Assembly: GCF_000739015.1 (NCBI RefSeq)
Contig: NZ_JPUG01000052.1
Coordinates: 1-64,000, forward strand
Reading direction: 5' to 3'
Origin: Microvirga sp. BSC39
GTDB lineage: Bacteria > Pseudomonadota > Alphaproteobacteria > Rhizobiales > Beijerinckiaceae
DNA length: 64,000 bases
Shown here: one piece after another, positions 37,495 to 45,142 of the stretch
Layout of the letters: each line of letters opens with the position of its first letter
Position numbering within the stretch: the stretch's first letter is position 1
Notes under the pieces: model-generated
Seen by the model: only the letters and a program-made list of their open reading frames with translations
What the model was told of the DNA's origin: nothing
Databases searched by the model: none
Position numbers and translations under genes: made by a program

Positions 37495-38343
37495 ATGAGC
37501 GATCTTTTTCCTCCCTTCGCCCCCGATCCCAACGAGCCGCGCAAGCGGCTTTTCAAGCCGGTTCCGGTTCGGGTCATCATTCCGAACATCATCACCCTGA
37601 TCGCCCTGTGCCTGGGGCTCACCGCGATCAGGCTGGCCTTCGAGGGGCGCTACGAGCCCGCCGTCGTCGCCATCGTGGTGGCAGCATTGCTGGACGGTAT
37701 CGACGGCCGGGTGGCGCGCATGCTCAAGGGCACGTCCCGCTTCGGCGCGGAACTCGACTCGCTGGCGGATTTCGTGAATTTCGGCGTGACGCCGGCTCTT
37801 ATCCTCTACAGCTTCCTTTTGAACGAGCTGAAGGCGGTCGGCTGGATTGCCGTGCTGGTCTTCGCCATCGCGATGGTCCTGCGTCTCGCCCGCTTCAACG
37901 TGATGCTGGACGATCCCCACCGGCCCGAGTGGAAGAAGAACTTCTTCACCGGCATGCCGGCGCCCGCAGGGGCCCTGACCTCGATGCTGCCGCTCTATCT
38001 CTCGTTCCTCGGCGTCCCCATGGGACCCGCGGCCGCTCCGATTGCCTTGGTCTACCTGCTGGGTTTGGCCTTCCTGATGGTGTCGACGATTCCGGTCTAT
38101 TCAGGCAAGACCATCGGCCTGAAGGTTCCGCGCCATTGGGTTTTGCCGATCTTCGTCCTGTCGGCAGCTGTTTTCGGGCTCCTGGCGAACTTCCCCTGGG
38201 AGATGCTCACCGCTATCACGGTGCTGTTCCTGGCTTCGATCCCGTTGAGCGTCATGCGCTACCGCCAGCTCGACCGCGCTCATGCTCTGCAACCAGCGCA
38301 ACCTCAGCCGGCAAGCTCGGAGCCGGAGCCGCCGGCTGCTTGA
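37495..38343 (+). CDS. pssA: CDP-diacylglycerol-serine O-phosphatidyltransferase
   Basis: The 282-residue membrane enzyme transfers phosphatidyl from CDP-diacylglycerol to serine, supplying the substrate for Psd. The CDP-alcohol phosphotransferase motif D-G-x2-A-R-x8-G-x3-D-x3-D is present as LDGIDGRVARMLKGTSRFG followed by AELDSLAD. About eight hydrophobic helices follow. ATG 37495 was chosen because MSDLFPPF is the usual N-terminus; an ATG at 37459 extends it by 12 residues. The C-terminus is Pro/Gln-rich and probably disordered. Confidence 0.94.
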   Translation: MSDLFPPFAPDPNEPRKRLFKPVPVRVIIPNIITLIALCLGLTAIRLAFEGRYEPAVVAIVVAALLDGIDGRVARMLKGTSRFGAELDSLADFVNFGVTPALILYSFLLNELKAVGWIAVLVFAIAMVLRLARFNVMLDDPHRPEWKKNFFTGMPAPAGALTSMLPLYLSFLGVPMGPAAAPIALVYLLGLAFLMVSTIPVYSGKTIGLKVPRHWVLPIFVLSAAVFGLLANFPWEMLTAITVLFLASIPLSVMRYRQLDRAHALQPAQPQPASSEPEPPAA

Positions 38344-38420
38344 TTCAGTTGCTGCCGGTGCCATGTTGTCACCGGATCTAGCCTAAGCCTTAGTGGAAAT
38401 CCCGGAGCGTGGAGAGAAAA

Positions 38421-39071
38421 GTGGCGTCGTCTTCAGAGGTGTCGAATCCCGCAGCGCGCTCGAAGCTCGTTCTCGCGTCCGCCTCGCCCCGCAGGCTCGC
38501 TCTTCTGCAGCAGGCCGGTATCGAGCCCGATGCGCTTCTGCCAGCCGACGTGGACGAGACGCCCCTGAAGAACGAGAGCGCCAAGGAACTGGCCAAGCGC
38601 CTGGCCCGGTCGAAGGCCGAGGTGGCCCGGAGGGTGGCCCGTACCCGGGAGGATCTGAAGAACTCTTATATCCTCTCGGCCGATACAGTCGTGGTGGTCG
38701 GCAAGCGGGTTCTGCCGAAGGCGGAAGTGGCCGACGAGGCCGCGGGCTGCCTGCGCCTGCTCTCGGGCCGCCAGCACCGGGTCTACACGTCCGTCTGCCT
38801 GATCACCCCCAAGGACACGATCCGCGAACGCTTTGTTGAGACACGGGTACGTTTCAAGCGCCTGTCGCGGGACGAGTTCGAGCGCTATCTCGCCTCGGGC
38901 GAGTGGCGCGGCAAGGCTGGCGGTTATGCCATCCAGGGGTTCGCCGGCACCTTCGTGGTCAAGCTCGTCGGTTCCTATACGAACGTGGTCGGGCTGCCGC
39001 TTTACGAATCCGTCGCCCTGCTGGACGGGGAGGGCTATCCCGTCCGCTTCTCCTGGCTCGACGCAGCCTGA
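38421..39071 (+). CDS. maf: Maf nucleotide pyrophosphatase
   Basis: Maf proteins hydrolyse non-canonical or selected nucleoside triphosphates and affect septum formation. The 216-residue product carries the N-terminal [14 protein letters not shown], the [17 protein letters not shown] block with catalytic Asp, and the [16 protein letters not shown] motif. The start is a GTG at 38421 with GGAGAG just upstream; a GTG at 38409 is also in frame but poorly spaced. yacG follows after 84 bases, a common gene order in alphaproteobacteria. Confidence 0.92.
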   Translation: MASSSEVSNPAARSKLVLASASPRRLALLQQAGIEPDALLPADVDETPLKNESAKELAKRLARSKAEVARRVARTREDLKNSYILSADTVVVVGKRVLPKAEVADEAAGCLRLLSGRQHRVYTSVCLITPKDTIRERFVETRVRFKRLSRDEFERYLASGEWRGKAGGYAIQGFAGTFVVKLVGSYTNVVGLPLYESVALLDGEGYPVRFSWLDAA

Positions 39072-39155
39072 CGCTGTTCCCCAGAGCACGCCCCGATCTT
39101 GCATCGGGCGGAAATAGCAACCACGTTGCAGGTTGCGAAGAAAAGGAGGCGAGGG

Positions 39156-39359
39156 ATGAACGCCGCCAACGAGAACAAGCCCATGGCCTCAACCGGCAAG
39201 TGCCCGATCTGCGGTAAGCCAACAGAGCCGCAATACAGGCCGTTCTGCTCCCGCCGCTGCGCCGACGTGGACCTGAACCGCTGGCTGACCGGCAGCTATG
39301 CCATTCCGGTCGTCGAAAGTGAGCCCGACGACCCGGACGAAGACCGCCGGGAGACCTGA
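39156..39359 (+). CDS. yacG: DNA gyrase inhibitor YacG (zinc protein)
   Basis: A 67-residue zinc-finger protein. The CxxC and CxxxC pairs are complete in KCPICGKPTE and FCSRRCADVDLNRWL, followed by the conserved W-L-x-G-x-Y segment and an acidic tail. In E. coli it binds GyrB and inhibits gyrase. A strong ribosome site (AAGGAGGCGAGGG) fixes the ATG at 39156; the frame is open back to 39099. A terminator and then tRNA-Phe follow. Confidence 0.95.
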   Translation: MNAANENKPMASTGKCPICGKPTEPQYRPFCSRRCADVDLNRWLTGSYAIPVVESEPDDPDEDRRET

Positions 39360-39387
39360 TCCGATCGCGTTCGCATTTTTCTCCCTC

Positions 39388-39407
39388 GACCCGCTGGACA
39401 GCGGGTC
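39388..39407 (+). terminator. Intrinsic terminator after yacG
   Basis: GACCCGCT (39388-39395) pairs with AGCGGGTC (39400-39407) around a 4-base loop, followed by TTTGTCT. It separates the maf-yacG unit from tRNA-Phe. Confidence 0.75.
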
Positions 39408-39461
39408 TTTGTCTGACTATACACCCCTCCACGACGCGCACGGCCTCGCCGCGCATCGAAT

Positions 39462-39537
39462 GCCCAGGTAGCTCAGTTGGTAGAGCATGCGACTGAAAAT
39501 CGCAGTGTCGGCGGTTCGACTCCGTCCCTGGGCACCA
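39462..39537 (+). tRNA. tRNA-Phe (anticodon GAA)
   Basis: The acceptor stem is GCCCAGG (39462-39468) with CCTGGGC (39527-39533). The anticodon loop CTGAAAA gives GAA. The T loop is TTCGACT in a GGCGG/CCGTC-type stem, and CCA is encoded at 39535-39537. A standard single tRNA with no attachment-site duplication seen downstream. Confidence 0.95.
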
Positions 39538-39623
39538 CTTCTTTCCCTCTGACATGTCATGGCTTTGAAGCTCCGCGCTGATGGTTCAGCTGCGTGCTTT
39601 GCCAGACTTGTAATATCAGAGGA

Positions 39624-39779
39624 TCAGGGCCGAGGCTTCACGCGAGCCACCACGGTTGCCTGCTCCGGCGCGAAAGCTTTGATGGCCCCGCCGAAGATGG
39701 CGCCGATCAGAAGTCCGCTGATGACGATCAGCGGCAATTGCCGCCACTCGATCTTGGGCCCTGGTAGAAGCCTACTCAC
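39624..39779 (-). CDS. 51-residue membrane protein
   Basis: A GTG-started ORF encodes a 51-residue protein with one strong hydrophobic helix (LPLIVISGLLIGAIFGGAIK, about 16-35) flanked by basic residues, and a short cytoplasmic-looking tail ending RVKPRP. A consensus ribosome site AGGAGG lies eight bases before the start, the best of any small ORF in the region. It lies between tRNA-Phe and the orphan gene at 40065. Single-pass inner membrane protein by prediction; no family recognised. Confidence 0.75.
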   Translation of the reverse strand: MSRLLPGPKIEWRQLPLIVISGLLIGAIFGGAIKAFAPEQATVVARVKPRP

Positions 39780-40064
39780 CGTTCAAGCCTCCTTGCACCC
39801 AGCCGAGCGACAGCCACACAGACCGCATATCTGTACGGCGTCGATGTCAGACATCTTCACACCTGCAGCTGCGCCGATGCTCGGGAGCCATCATCCCGTG
39901 CTTTGCAGAAGGCTGCTCTCCTGCTCCTGCGCCAAGCTACCACACGGCTGAAGACAAAAGATTGGTTTTTCCTTTACCCCGAAGGAGGTACACAAATCCT
40001 GCGCCATGCCCAAAGGTGGGCACATTTCTAGTCCTAATGGGCGATGGCAAAGTGGATGCACCCG

Positions 40065-40484
40065 ATGACGGATCTGAAATCATTGAAGGAAGTCATCCGT
40101 CAGACTTGGCGGGACGAGGAGATGGCCTCGGCAGCCTGCTACGGCATCGACGCTTATGCGAAGCGCTGGCCCTTCGTTTACATGGTCAATGACTGGGACG
40201 TGTGGGACGAGCGGCAGAAAAGCCCGCGGCCCGAGGTTGTGGCCTGGCTGGAACAGCACGGGGGCGCGTGCGACTTCTACCACCTGCTCGATGCCTGGGG
40301 CCTAGTGGGCTTCAAGAGCCCAAAAGCCGCCAGCCATTTCAAGCTGCGCTGGTCCGGTGTGCTGAAGGCGGCGCCCTCGTCGGGCGAGGCTTGGAACCCG
40401 CACCCGCAGAACAGCTCCTTTGCTCCGGCTCCATACGAAGAGCCAGCCCTACGGGTCCGTAACGCTCAACGCGCCTTGCGCTGA
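40065..40484 (+). CDS. Hypothetical protein (orphan)
   Basis: Starting at ATG 40065 the product has 139 residues (146 from ATG 40044). It is soluble and Trp/Tyr-rich (TWRDEEMASAACYGIDAYAK, VNDWDVWDERQKSPRPEVV, WLEQHGGACDFYHLLDAWG), with helical N-terminal two-thirds and a Pro/Asn/Ser-rich tail. No motif is recognised. Codon use is less G/C-biased at third positions than neighbours and no strong ribosome site is seen, so it may be recently acquired. It is convergent with the collagen-like gene, 34 bases away. Confidence 0.6.
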   Translation: MTDLKSLKEVIRQTWRDEEMASAACYGIDAYAKRWPFVYMVNDWDVWDERQKSPRPEVVAWLEQHGGACDFYHLLDAWGLVGFKSPKAASHFKLRWSGVLKAAPSSGEAWNPHPQNSSFAPAPYEEPALRVRNAQRALR

Positions 40485-40518
40485 CGCTTCATCCGACCGG
40501 CCCGAATTTCGGTCCTGC

Positions 40519-41661
40519 CTACTTCTTCGCGCAGATTGCCCGGGCGAGCATGCCTTTGGGACTTTCTGCCGTGGAGAAGCAATACACGCCCGATTCGTCC
40601 ATATCGAAGCGATCGCCCCGGTTGCAGGTCCCGTTGACCGGATATTCATCCTCGCCACAGCGGGCCGTGCAACGCGCCTGAGAGGCGCATTCCTGCACGA
40701 GAACCCGCAGAACCGTTCCGGCCAAACCAGGCTTGCCCTCCGGACCCGTCTTTCCATCAGGACCAGCCGGGCCGACAGGCCCTGTCAGACCGGCAGGGCC
40801 GATCGGGCCCATAGGACCGGGTGGCCCGATGGGGCCAATCTCCCCGGCGACACCCTGCGGTCCGGCAGGCCCGGCAGGACCTGGCGGGCCGACGGCTCCA
40901 ACGGGTCCCGGAGATCCTAGAGCGCCTGCAGGACCGGCTGGGCCGACAGGACCTTGTTCTCCTCGCGGCCCTGGGGTGCCCTGAGGCCCCTGGGGGCCCT
41001 GATGCCCTGCCAAACCTTGCGGGCCTTGAGGACCCGGAGGGCCTGCCGGTCCATCAGGCCCAACCGGGCCGGCAGGGCCGGGTTGTCCCTCCGCTGTCGT
41101 ACGTGTTTCCAGACTGCCAGGAGGACCGGGCGGTCCGGCAGGGCCCTGCGGACCGACGGGGCCGGCTGGCCCCGGAGAACCGTCGCGTCCGGGTTCTCCC
41201 TGCGGGCCGGCGACACCCTGAGGTCCCTGTGGCCCCTCAGGTCCGGCAGGGCCTTGCGGACCTGGAGCTCCGTCGCGTCCGGGCTCACCCTGGGGGCCCG
41301 TCGGCCCAGCCGGTCCAGGCTGGGCAGGGACAACAGCTGCGGCGTTGGCCGTATCGGTCGGGGCGGCAGGGCCTCTCTGTCCACAGAAGCCGATCACCAC
41401 CTGACGCTGCTCGTCCTCAGCCTGGATGTTCACGATGCAGGTGGCCGGATGATAGGCCAGTCGGAAGGTGAAGCGTCCGTTGGCATCCGTTTTCGTCTGA
41501 TGCTGCTCGTCGAGCGTGATCGGTGCCTGGCGCGGCTTGCTCAATCGGCCAACGACACGCAACTCCCCACCCGTGATCATCGCCTGATCGATCAGGATGT
41601 CGGCCATGGCGGGCGACATACTCGCGATAAAGATGGATCCGGCCAACAGGCGCTTGAGCAT
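40519..41661 (-). CDS. Secreted collagen-like repeat protein
   Basis: A 380-residue protein with a signal peptide ([20 protein letters not shown]), an N-terminal beta-rich head (about 21-105) with two cysteines, a collagen-like stalk, and a Cys-rich tail. The stalk consists of about 22 Gly-X-Y triplets, a break at [12 protein letters not shown], and about 40 more, with many GPA, GPQ and GPP units. The tail (last ~55 residues) has six cysteines. Such stalks form triple helices without hydroxyproline and often make surface fibres; this architecture is head-stalk-knob. ATG 41661 has the site GGGGAAGG, which is partly inside a 13-bp hairpin. Confidence 0.88.
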   Translation of the reverse strand: MLKRLLAGSIFIASMSPAMADILIDQAMITGGELRVVGRLSKPRQAPITLDEQHQTKTDANGRFTFRLAYHPATCIVNIQAEDEQRQVVIGFCGQRGPAAPTDTANAAAVVPAQPGPAGPTGPQGEPGRDGAPGPQGPAGPEGPQGPQGVAGPQGEPGRDGSPGPAGPVGPQGPAGPPGPPGSLETRTTAEGQPGPAGPVGPDGPAGPPGPQGPQGLAGHQGPQGPQGTPGPRGEQGPVGPAGPAGALGSPGPVGAVGPPGPAGPAGPQGVAGEIGPIGPPGPMGPIGPAGLTGPVGPAGPDGKTGPEGKPGLAGTVLRVLVQECASQARCTARCGEDEYPVNGTCNRGDRFDMDESGVYCFSTAESPKGMLARAICAKK

Positions 41662-41670
41662 CGTGCCTTC

Positions 41671-41703
41671 CCCGCTCAGAGACAAGAAGCGTCTCTGAGC
41701 GGG
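41671..41703 (-). promoter_or_regulatory. Leader hairpin overlapping the ribosome site of the collagen-like gene
   Basis: CCCGCTCAGAGAC (41671-41683) is perfectly complementary to GTCTCTGAGCGGG (41691-41703), giving a 13-bp stem with a 7-base loop. On the minus strand the 3' arm ends in the first three G of the GGGGAAGG ribosome site, twelve bases ahead of the start codon. It may sequester the site, or terminate the ABC operon upstream, though no T tract follows. Confidence 0.65.
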
Positions 41704-41765
41704 GGCATCGGGTCAATTCATCCTGAAGGGATATCTCCGATGCGCGTCGTATCCCGGCACCGATG

Positions 41766-42557
41766 TCAATGCACGCCTTCCGCCTGCATGGCCTCGACGC
41801 GGATCTCTTCCGTCAGCTGCGCTTTCAGGCTGGAGAACTCCGGCGTCGTCTTCATCCTGTAGTGCCGCGGATGCGGCAGCTCCACCGGGATGTCGGCCTT
41901 GATGCGGCCGGGGCGTGCCGACATGACGATGACGCGGGAGGCGAGGAAGATGGCCTCCTCGATGTCGTGGGTGACGAAGAGCACGGTCTTGCGTTCGCGC
42001 TCCCAGATGCCGAGCAGCAGTTCCTGCATCAACCCGCGGGTCTGGTTGTCGAGGGCGCCGAAGGGCTCGTCGAGGAGCAGGATCTCCGGATCGTTGGCGA
42101 GCGCGCGGGCAATGGCGGTGCGCTGCTGCATGCCGCCGGAGAGCTGCTTGGGGTAATGGTTCTCGAAGCCGCGCAGGCCCACTTTCTCCGTGTAGGAGGC
42201 CACGATCTCCTGGCGCTGCGCTGTCGCAATGCCCTTCTCGCGCAGGCCATAGGCGATGTTCTCGGCAATCGTGAGCCACGGGAATAGGGTGTAGGACTGG
42301 AACACCATGCCCCGGTCCGCGCCGGGACCCTTGATCTCACGGCCGTTGAGCAGCACGCGCCCGTCGGTCGGGCGGTCGAGACCCGCCACGATGCGCAGGA
42401 GCGTGGACTTTCCGCAGCCGGACGGGCCGAGGATCGTGATGAAGTCGTTCTGCTCCACCTGCAGGTTCGTGGGCTCGAGCGCCTGCACCGGCGCGCCGCC
42501 GCGCACGCCGGGGAAGATGCGCGAGACGTTGTCGATCTGGAGGATCGTGTTGCTCAT
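41766..42557 (-). CDS. Nitrate/sulfonate/taurine-type ABC transporter, ATP-binding protein
   Basis: A 263-residue ATPase with Walker A GPSGCGKST, Q-loop FQSYTLFPWLT, signature LSGGMQQR and Walker B ILLLDEPFGALD followed by the switch His in THDIEEA. The region MVFQSYTLFPWLTIAENIAY is typical of the TauB/SsuB/NrtD family. It overlaps the permease gene by four bases and ends an operon of binding protein, permease and ATPase. The frame is open to 43541, but the added part is a shadow of the permease gene. Confidence 0.93.
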   Translation of the reverse strand: MSNTILQIDNVSRIFPGVRGGAPVQALEPTNLQVEQNDFITILGPSGCGKSTLLRIVAGLDRPTDGRVLLNGREIKGPGADRGMVFQSYTLFPWLTIAENIAYGLREKGIATAQRQEIVASYTEKVGLRGFENHYPKQLSGGMQQRTAIARALANDPEILLLDEPFGALDNQTRGLMQELLLGIWERERKTVLFVTHDIEEAIFLASRVIVMSARPGRIKADIPVELPHPRHYRMKTTPEFSSLKAQLTEEIRVEAMQAEGVH

Positions 42558-43330
42558 GCGAGCCTCCACGGGAAGAGCTTGCGGTTGACGGCCTTGAACA
42601 GGAAGTCGGAGATGAGGCCGATGACGCCGATGATGATGATGCCGAAGATCATCTGGCCAGTGGCGAGCAGCGCCTGGCTGTCGATGATCATGTGACCGAT
42701 GCCCGACGAGGAGCCGATGAGTTCGGCGACGATCACATAGGTCCAGGCCCAGCCGAGCACGAGACGCAGGATCTCGGCGATCTCCGGCGCATTGGCCGGG
42801 ATGAGCACGCGCTTCACTACGCCCTGATCGCTGGAGCCCAGGGTATAGGCGGCCTCGACGAGATCGCGGCGCGTGTTGCCGACGGCCACCGCTACCATGA
42901 GGATAATCTGGAACACCGAGCCGATGAAGATGACCAAGAGCTTCTGCATCTCGCCGATGCCGGCCCACAGAATGAGCAGCGGCACGAAGGCGGAGGCGGG
43001 CAGGTAGCGCGCAAAGGACACGAAGGGTTCGAGAAATGCCTCGAAGGACTTGTACGCTCCCATCATGATGCCGAGCGGCACGGCGATGGCAGCGGCAAGA
43101 ATGAAGCCGCCGACCACGCGCCAGACGGTGATGCCGATGTCGCTCAGGAAACCGAAGCGCGTGAGCAGCAGCCAGCCGTCCTGCAGCATGGTGATAGGGT
43201 CGGCCAGGAAGGTGCGCGAGACGAAGCCGCCCAGGGTTGCGAAGGCCCAGGCCGCCACGAAGAGGACGAAGAAGGAAATGCCGAGCGTGACGCGCGTGCC
43301 CTGGCTGACGGGTTCGAGTGGACGAGGCAT
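42554..43330 (-). CDS. Nitrate/sulfonate/taurine-type ABC transporter, permease
   Basis: A 258-residue inner membrane protein with six predicted helices. The EAA loop that contacts the ATPase reads EAAYTLGSSDQGVVKRVLIP, and the core LPASAFVPLLILWAGIGEMQ matches the SsuC/TauC family. It is the middle gene of the three-gene transporter operon and is separated from the binding protein gene by a strong hairpin. Confidence 0.93.
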   Translation of the reverse strand: MPRPLEPVSQGTRVTLGISFFVLFVAAWAFATLGGFVSRTFLADPITMLQDGWLLLTRFGFLSDIGITVWRVVGGFILAAAIAVPLGIMMGAYKSFEAFLEPFVSFARYLPASAFVPLLILWAGIGEMQKLLVIFIGSVFQIILMVAVAVGNTRRDLVEAAYTLGSSDQGVVKRVLIPANAPEIAEILRLVLGWAWTYVIVAELIGSSSGIGHMIIDSQALLATGQMIFGIIIIGVIGLISDFLFKAVNRKLFPWRLA

Positions 43331-43391
43331 GAGGGATCCGCTCTGCGGTCCGGACCTGTTGTGCCGGGCCGCCGGGGTGATGAAACGATCT

Positions 43392-43417
43392 GGCGGCCCG
43401 TAGGGTAACGGGCCGCC
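43392..43417 (-). terminator. Intercistronic hairpin between binding protein and permease genes
   Basis: GGCGGCCCGT (43392-43401) pairs with ACGGGCCGCC (43408-43417) around a 6-base loop. It has no T tract, so it more likely stabilises the 3' end of the upstream binding protein mRNA or causes partial termination. Confidence 0.65.
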
Positions 43418-43431
43418 GTCGGGAGATTGCG

Positions 43432-44373
43432 CTACTGGATGAAGCTCGTATCCGCCAGGGCTTCCATGTCCGGCTTCTGCTTGATGACGCCGATCTCGAG
43501 CAGCAGGTCGGCGGCCTCGGCCGAGAAGGTCTTGAACTCATCCGCGAAGAACTTCTTGTTGGCCTCGCGATCCTGCCAGCGCAGGTACTGGGCCGACTTG
43601 CCGAAGGCCTCGCCGGTCTGCTTCACGTCCGCGCCCATGATCTCGTAGGCCTTGGCCTGGTCCTTGGCGATCATGTCGAGCGCCTCGAAATAGCTGTCGG
43701 CCAGGGCCTTCGCGGCCTTCGGATTGTCGGCGAGGAATTTCGACGTGCAGCCGAAGGTGTCCATCACGGCCGGGTAGTCGAGGGTCGTGGCGATGATCTT
43801 GCCGGACTGAGGCGCGGCGCGCACGGACGAGAGATAGGGCTCGTAGGTCATGGCCACGTCGTTCTGGCCTGCAATGAAGGCCTGGGCGGCGGGGCCCGGC
43901 TCCATGTTCACGACGGTCACGTCCTTCACGGAGAGGCCGTTCTTCTTCAGCATCCACGCGAGGACGAAGTAGGGCGACGTGCCGGGCGCAGAGGCCGCCA
44001 CCTGCTTGCCCTTGATGTCCTTGATGGAAGCAACGTCGTTCCTCACGGCCATGCCGTCCGCACCGAAGCTCTTGTCGAGCTGGAAGATCTGCTTGGTCGG
44101 CACGCCGTTGGCGTTCCACACGATCCAGGTCTCCACCGTTGTGGCGGCGCATTGGATATCGCCGGACTGAATGGCGAGGTGGCGGCTGGCCTGCGGGACC
44201 TTCTTGATCGTGACGTCGAGGCCGTTCTTCTTGAAGATGCCGGCCTCCTTCGCGAGCGTCAGGGGCGCGAAGCCCGTCCAGCCCGAGATGCCGACGGCCA
44301 CCTTCGTCTCCTGCGCCGAGACGGATCCTGCCGCCAGCGCCAACACGGCCAAACCACCCAATACCGCCTTCAT
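43432..44373 (-). CDS. ABC transporter substrate-binding protein (SsuA/TauA/NMT1 type)
   Basis: A 313-residue periplasmic protein with a signal peptide (MKAVLGGLAVLALAAGSVSA). The fold marker VGISGWTGFAPLTLAKEAGI and the QSGDIQCAATTVETWIVWNA segment belong to the NMT1/SsuA-like binding proteins. GGAGG lies six bases before ATG 44373; the frame runs on to 44484. It is the first gene of the transporter operon and is preceded by a HutC-like site (44502-44517). The ligand is unknown, with histidine or a breakdown product suggested by context. Confidence 0.92.
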   Translation of the reverse strand: MKAVLGGLAVLALAAGSVSAQETKVAVGISGWTGFAPLTLAKEAGIFKKNGLDVTIKKVPQASRHLAIQSGDIQCAATTVETWIVWNANGVPTKQIFQLDKSFGADGMAVRNDVASIKDIKGKQVAASAPGTSPYFVLAWMLKKNGLSVKDVTVVNMEPGPAAQAFIAGQNDVAMTYEPYLSSVRAAPQSGKIIATTLDYPAVMDTFGCTSKFLADNPKAAKALADSYFEALDMIAKDQAKAYEIMGADVKQTGEAFGKSAQYLRWQDREANKKFFADEFKTFSAEAADLLLEIGVIKQKPDMEALADTSFIQ

Positions 44374-44501
44374 TGCAGCCTCCGTTTTATCCAAATTCCC
44401 TGGCTCGTTCTGCCGACCGCACCCTCTGGAGGGTTTGTGCCTCTCGCATCGTGCATTCTTGTTCGAGCGGCCGAATGGCACCATGACGAAGCGGCAATGT
44501 C

Positions 44502-44517
44502 AAATGTATAGACATTT
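44502..44517. promoter_or_regulatory. Candidate HutC operator upstream of the ABC transporter
   Basis: AAATGTATAGACATTT has perfect six-base half-sites around ATAG. Its core ATGTATAGACAT is the exact reverse complement of the site ATGTCTATACAT in the hutI-hutF intergenic region. HutC/GntR regulators bind GTnTAnAC-type palindromes. Confidence 0.7.
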
Positions 44518-44560
44518 CCTCCTGCCATTGTTTTAGGCACCATCAGCCGAAAATGCTCTT

Positions 44561-45142
44561 CTATGCCGAGACCTCGGGCGCGACCTCCACGAGGATCGCT
44601 CGGCCGGTTCCGGAGAGCAGGATGAGGTCCTGCGTCGCCTCCAGCATCAGCGTGTCGAGCGCCTGGAGCGAATGGATCGTCGAATCGAGCGTCACGTCGA
44701 ACGGGCCGTCGAGGGCGACGAGGAAGGCGACGCCGGTCTCCTCGGCCAGCAGCGCCACGCCGGATTCCACGAACCGCGTCCGGTGCCGGAACTGCCCGCG
44801 CCGGGTCATGACGTTGAGGTCGCGGATCGGCCCTGCAAGAAGCCGACCGCTCGTGATGTCGTCGCCGGAGAAGGAGAGCTTGGGAGAGGTCCTGTCGAGT
44901 TGAAAGGCGACGCCCTCCACATCAAGCTCGATACCGCCACCCTCAACCACGATCAGCGTGCGGTCGATGCCTGGAAAGACCGAGAACGGTCCATCGGACC
45001 GGACATCGGCCATGCTGATGCGCCATCCGAAGGTGCCGAAGCCGGAGCCTTCCGGAAAGGCCGCGACCTCCGCTGTCGTGTCGCCGCCGTTCTTCCAGGG
45101 AACGCGAACGAGATCCTCGCTGCGGATGATCCGCGCTTGCAT
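44561..45142 (-). CDS. hutD: HutD family protein
   Basis: A 193-residue cupin-like protein of the HutD family. It opens RIIRSEDLVRVPWKNGGDTT, the family's conserved W-K-N-G-G-T segment, and contains FGWRISMADVRSDGPFSVFP and the DRTLIVVEGGGIELDVEG strand pair. In pseudomonads HutD limits excessive hut expression, possibly by sensing a catabolite; no enzyme activity is established. Its start overlaps the hutU stop as TGATG. It is the last hut gene on this strand. Confidence 0.93.
   Translation of the reverse strand: MQARIIRSEDLVRVPWKNGGDTTAEVAAFPEGSGFGTFGWRISMADVRSDGPFSVFPGIDRTLIVVEGGGIELDVEGVAFQLDRTSPKLSFSGDDITSGRLLAGPIRDLNVMTRRGQFRHRTRFVESGVALLAEETGVAFLVALDGPFDVTLDSTIHSLQALDTLMLEATQDLILLSGTGRAILVEVAPEVSA

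Noticed and set aside
39559..39951. Plus-strand ORF of 130 codons after tRNA-Phe
   Set aside because: No ribosome site, Ser/His/Pro/Cys-rich random-looking product, and it is opposite the better-supported 51-residue ORF with AGGAGG.
40700..41340. Regular 9-base repeats suggestive of a CRISPR or satellite array
   Set aside because: They are in-frame Gly-X-Y codons of the collagen-like gene, with no constant spacers or repeats of CRISPR length.
42557..43541. Upstream extension of the ABC ATPase frame
   Set aside because: The extra ~328 codons overlap the permease gene in another frame and have no coding features; the ATPase begins at 42557.
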